Shown: positions 29,119-29,517 of the stretch, one piece after another
Numbering within the stretch: the stretch's first letter is position 1
Layout: the number at the start of each line of letters is the position of its first letter
NCBI GenBank assembly: GCA_937912175.1
Contig: CALDOU010000019.1
Coordinates: 1 to 29,517, forward strand
From: an uncultured Clostridia bacterium
Lineage (GTDB): Bacteria > Bacillota > Clostridia > Oscillospirales > Acutalibacteraceae
Length of the DNA: 29,517 nucleotides
Reading direction: 5' to 3'
Made by a program: the position numbers and the translations under genes
The notes under the pieces: model-generated
Databases searched by the model: none
Told to the model about the DNA's origin: nothing
The model's input: the letters and a program-made list of their open reading frames with translations, nothing else

Positions 29119-29517
29119 TTAGTTGTTTCTGGGGTCTATGTATTTTTCTGCTTCTTCGAATCGTCCGTATGTGCCTATACTTGATTTAAAAGCTTCATCT
29201 GAGGATATACCTTTTTTTATTTTTTCAATCATTATTCCGGGGTTTACAAATTGATATCCTATAACTTCGTCGTTCTTATCCAAGGCTAATTTTAAAATAT
29301 ATCCTTCCACAGTTTGTAAATATCGGACCCCTTTATCTTTTGTGGAAAAAATTGTTCCGACTTGTGAGCACTTGCCTTTACCTAAGTCTTCCAATCCCGC
29401 GCCTATTGGAAGACCGTTTTTGGAAAAAGCTGTTTGAGAACGCCCGTAAACCAATTGTAAAAATATTTGTTTCATGGCGTCATTTATGGCGTCGCATACC
29501 AAGTCGGTATTAAGACA
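29119..29517 (-). CDS. Fe-S cluster assembly scaffold protein (NifU-like), C-terminal part
   Basis: The frame is open through the window edge, so the true start and N terminus are missing; 132 residues are visible. CLNTDLVCDAINDAMKQIFL, then YGRSQTAFSKNGLPIGAGLEDLGKG and a final FEEAEKYIDPRNN, match the NifU-like protein that accompanies GGGtGRT. The usual N-terminal cysteine region lies outside. The gene is 58 bp upstream of the GGGtGRT gene on the same strand, so the two form an operon. Confidence 0.85.
   Translation of the reverse strand, partial: CLNTDLVCDAINDAMKQIFLQLVYGRSQTAFSKNGLPIGAGLEDLGKGKCSQVGTIFSTKDKGVRYLQTVEGYILKLALDKNDEVIGYQFVNPGIMIEKIKKGISSDEAFKSSIGTYGRFEEAEKYIDPRNN

Noticed and set aside
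1..29517. CRISPR arrays, tRNA or rRNA genes, insertion sequences
   Set aside because: No regularly spaced repeats, cloverleaf sequences, transposase genes or terminal inverted repeats were seen on reading both strands.

Overview
This window looks like an AT-rich (low-GC) endospore-forming member of the Bacillota, probably a Clostridia-type genome. The evidence is spoIIR and spoVAD at the right-hand end, many TTG/GTG starts, strong AGGAGG-type ribosome binding sites, and the GGGtGRT/Fe-S scaffold pair that I associate with anaerobic Clostridia. It also carries a full-length rickettsia/chlamydia-type ADP/ATP translocase, a family almost confined to intracellular bacteria and plastids. I infer a host-associated, possibly intracellular spore former such as a protist symbiont; the species cannot be read from the sequence.

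Layout. 1-4.8 kb is a mixed left flank: the 3' end of a protein kinase gene, a YugP-type zinc metallopeptidase, the minus-strand pair rpmB and 8-oxoguanine DNA glycosylase, the ADP/ATP translocase (tlc) with its own promoter and terminator, and a solo MazF-type endoribonuclease gene. 4.8-24.2 kb is one long plus-strand operon for a contractile injection system (phage-tail-like). The order is: an unknown charged protein, sheath, tube, a small CxxC tail-assembly protein with a -1 frame extension, a second tube-fold protein fused to a long charged helix, two helical proteins (232 and 810 aa), gp27-like hub, gp5-like spike, gp25-like wedge protein, two gp6/baseplate J-type proteins, a gpI-like protein, and a tail-end protein with an Ig-like C terminus. 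No capsid, portal, terminase, integrase, lysis, AAA+ ATPase, LysM, PAAR or T6SS membrane-complex gene is present. 24.3-25.7 kb is a separate LemA/TPM operon. 25.8-27.5 kb holds spoIIR facing spoVAD. 27.7-29.5 kb holds an unnamed 51-aa minus-strand gene, the GGGtGRT gene, and the C-terminal part of an Fe-S scaffold gene that runs off the window.

How the parts work together. Sheath, inner tube, hub/spike and baseplate proteins would assemble into a contractile nanomachine; the gene order follows phage P2 tail and baseplate genes (sheath, tube, E/E', tape-measure position, D, V, W, J, I) more than the Afp/PVC order. The strongest undescribed element is an in-frame T TTT TTC slippery heptamer four codons before the stop of the 124-aa protein. 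The -1 frame runs straight into a conserved-looking small domain that has no good start of its own, predicting a 187-aa fusion made the way P2 E' and lambda GT are made. The combination of an injection machine, an ATP-import transporter and sporulation genes suggests that the machine acts on, or inside, a host cell. That is inference. Several RNA hairpins sit at strategic points: over the spoIIR ribosome binding site, between tube and the next gene, and between SD and start of the first baseplate J gene.
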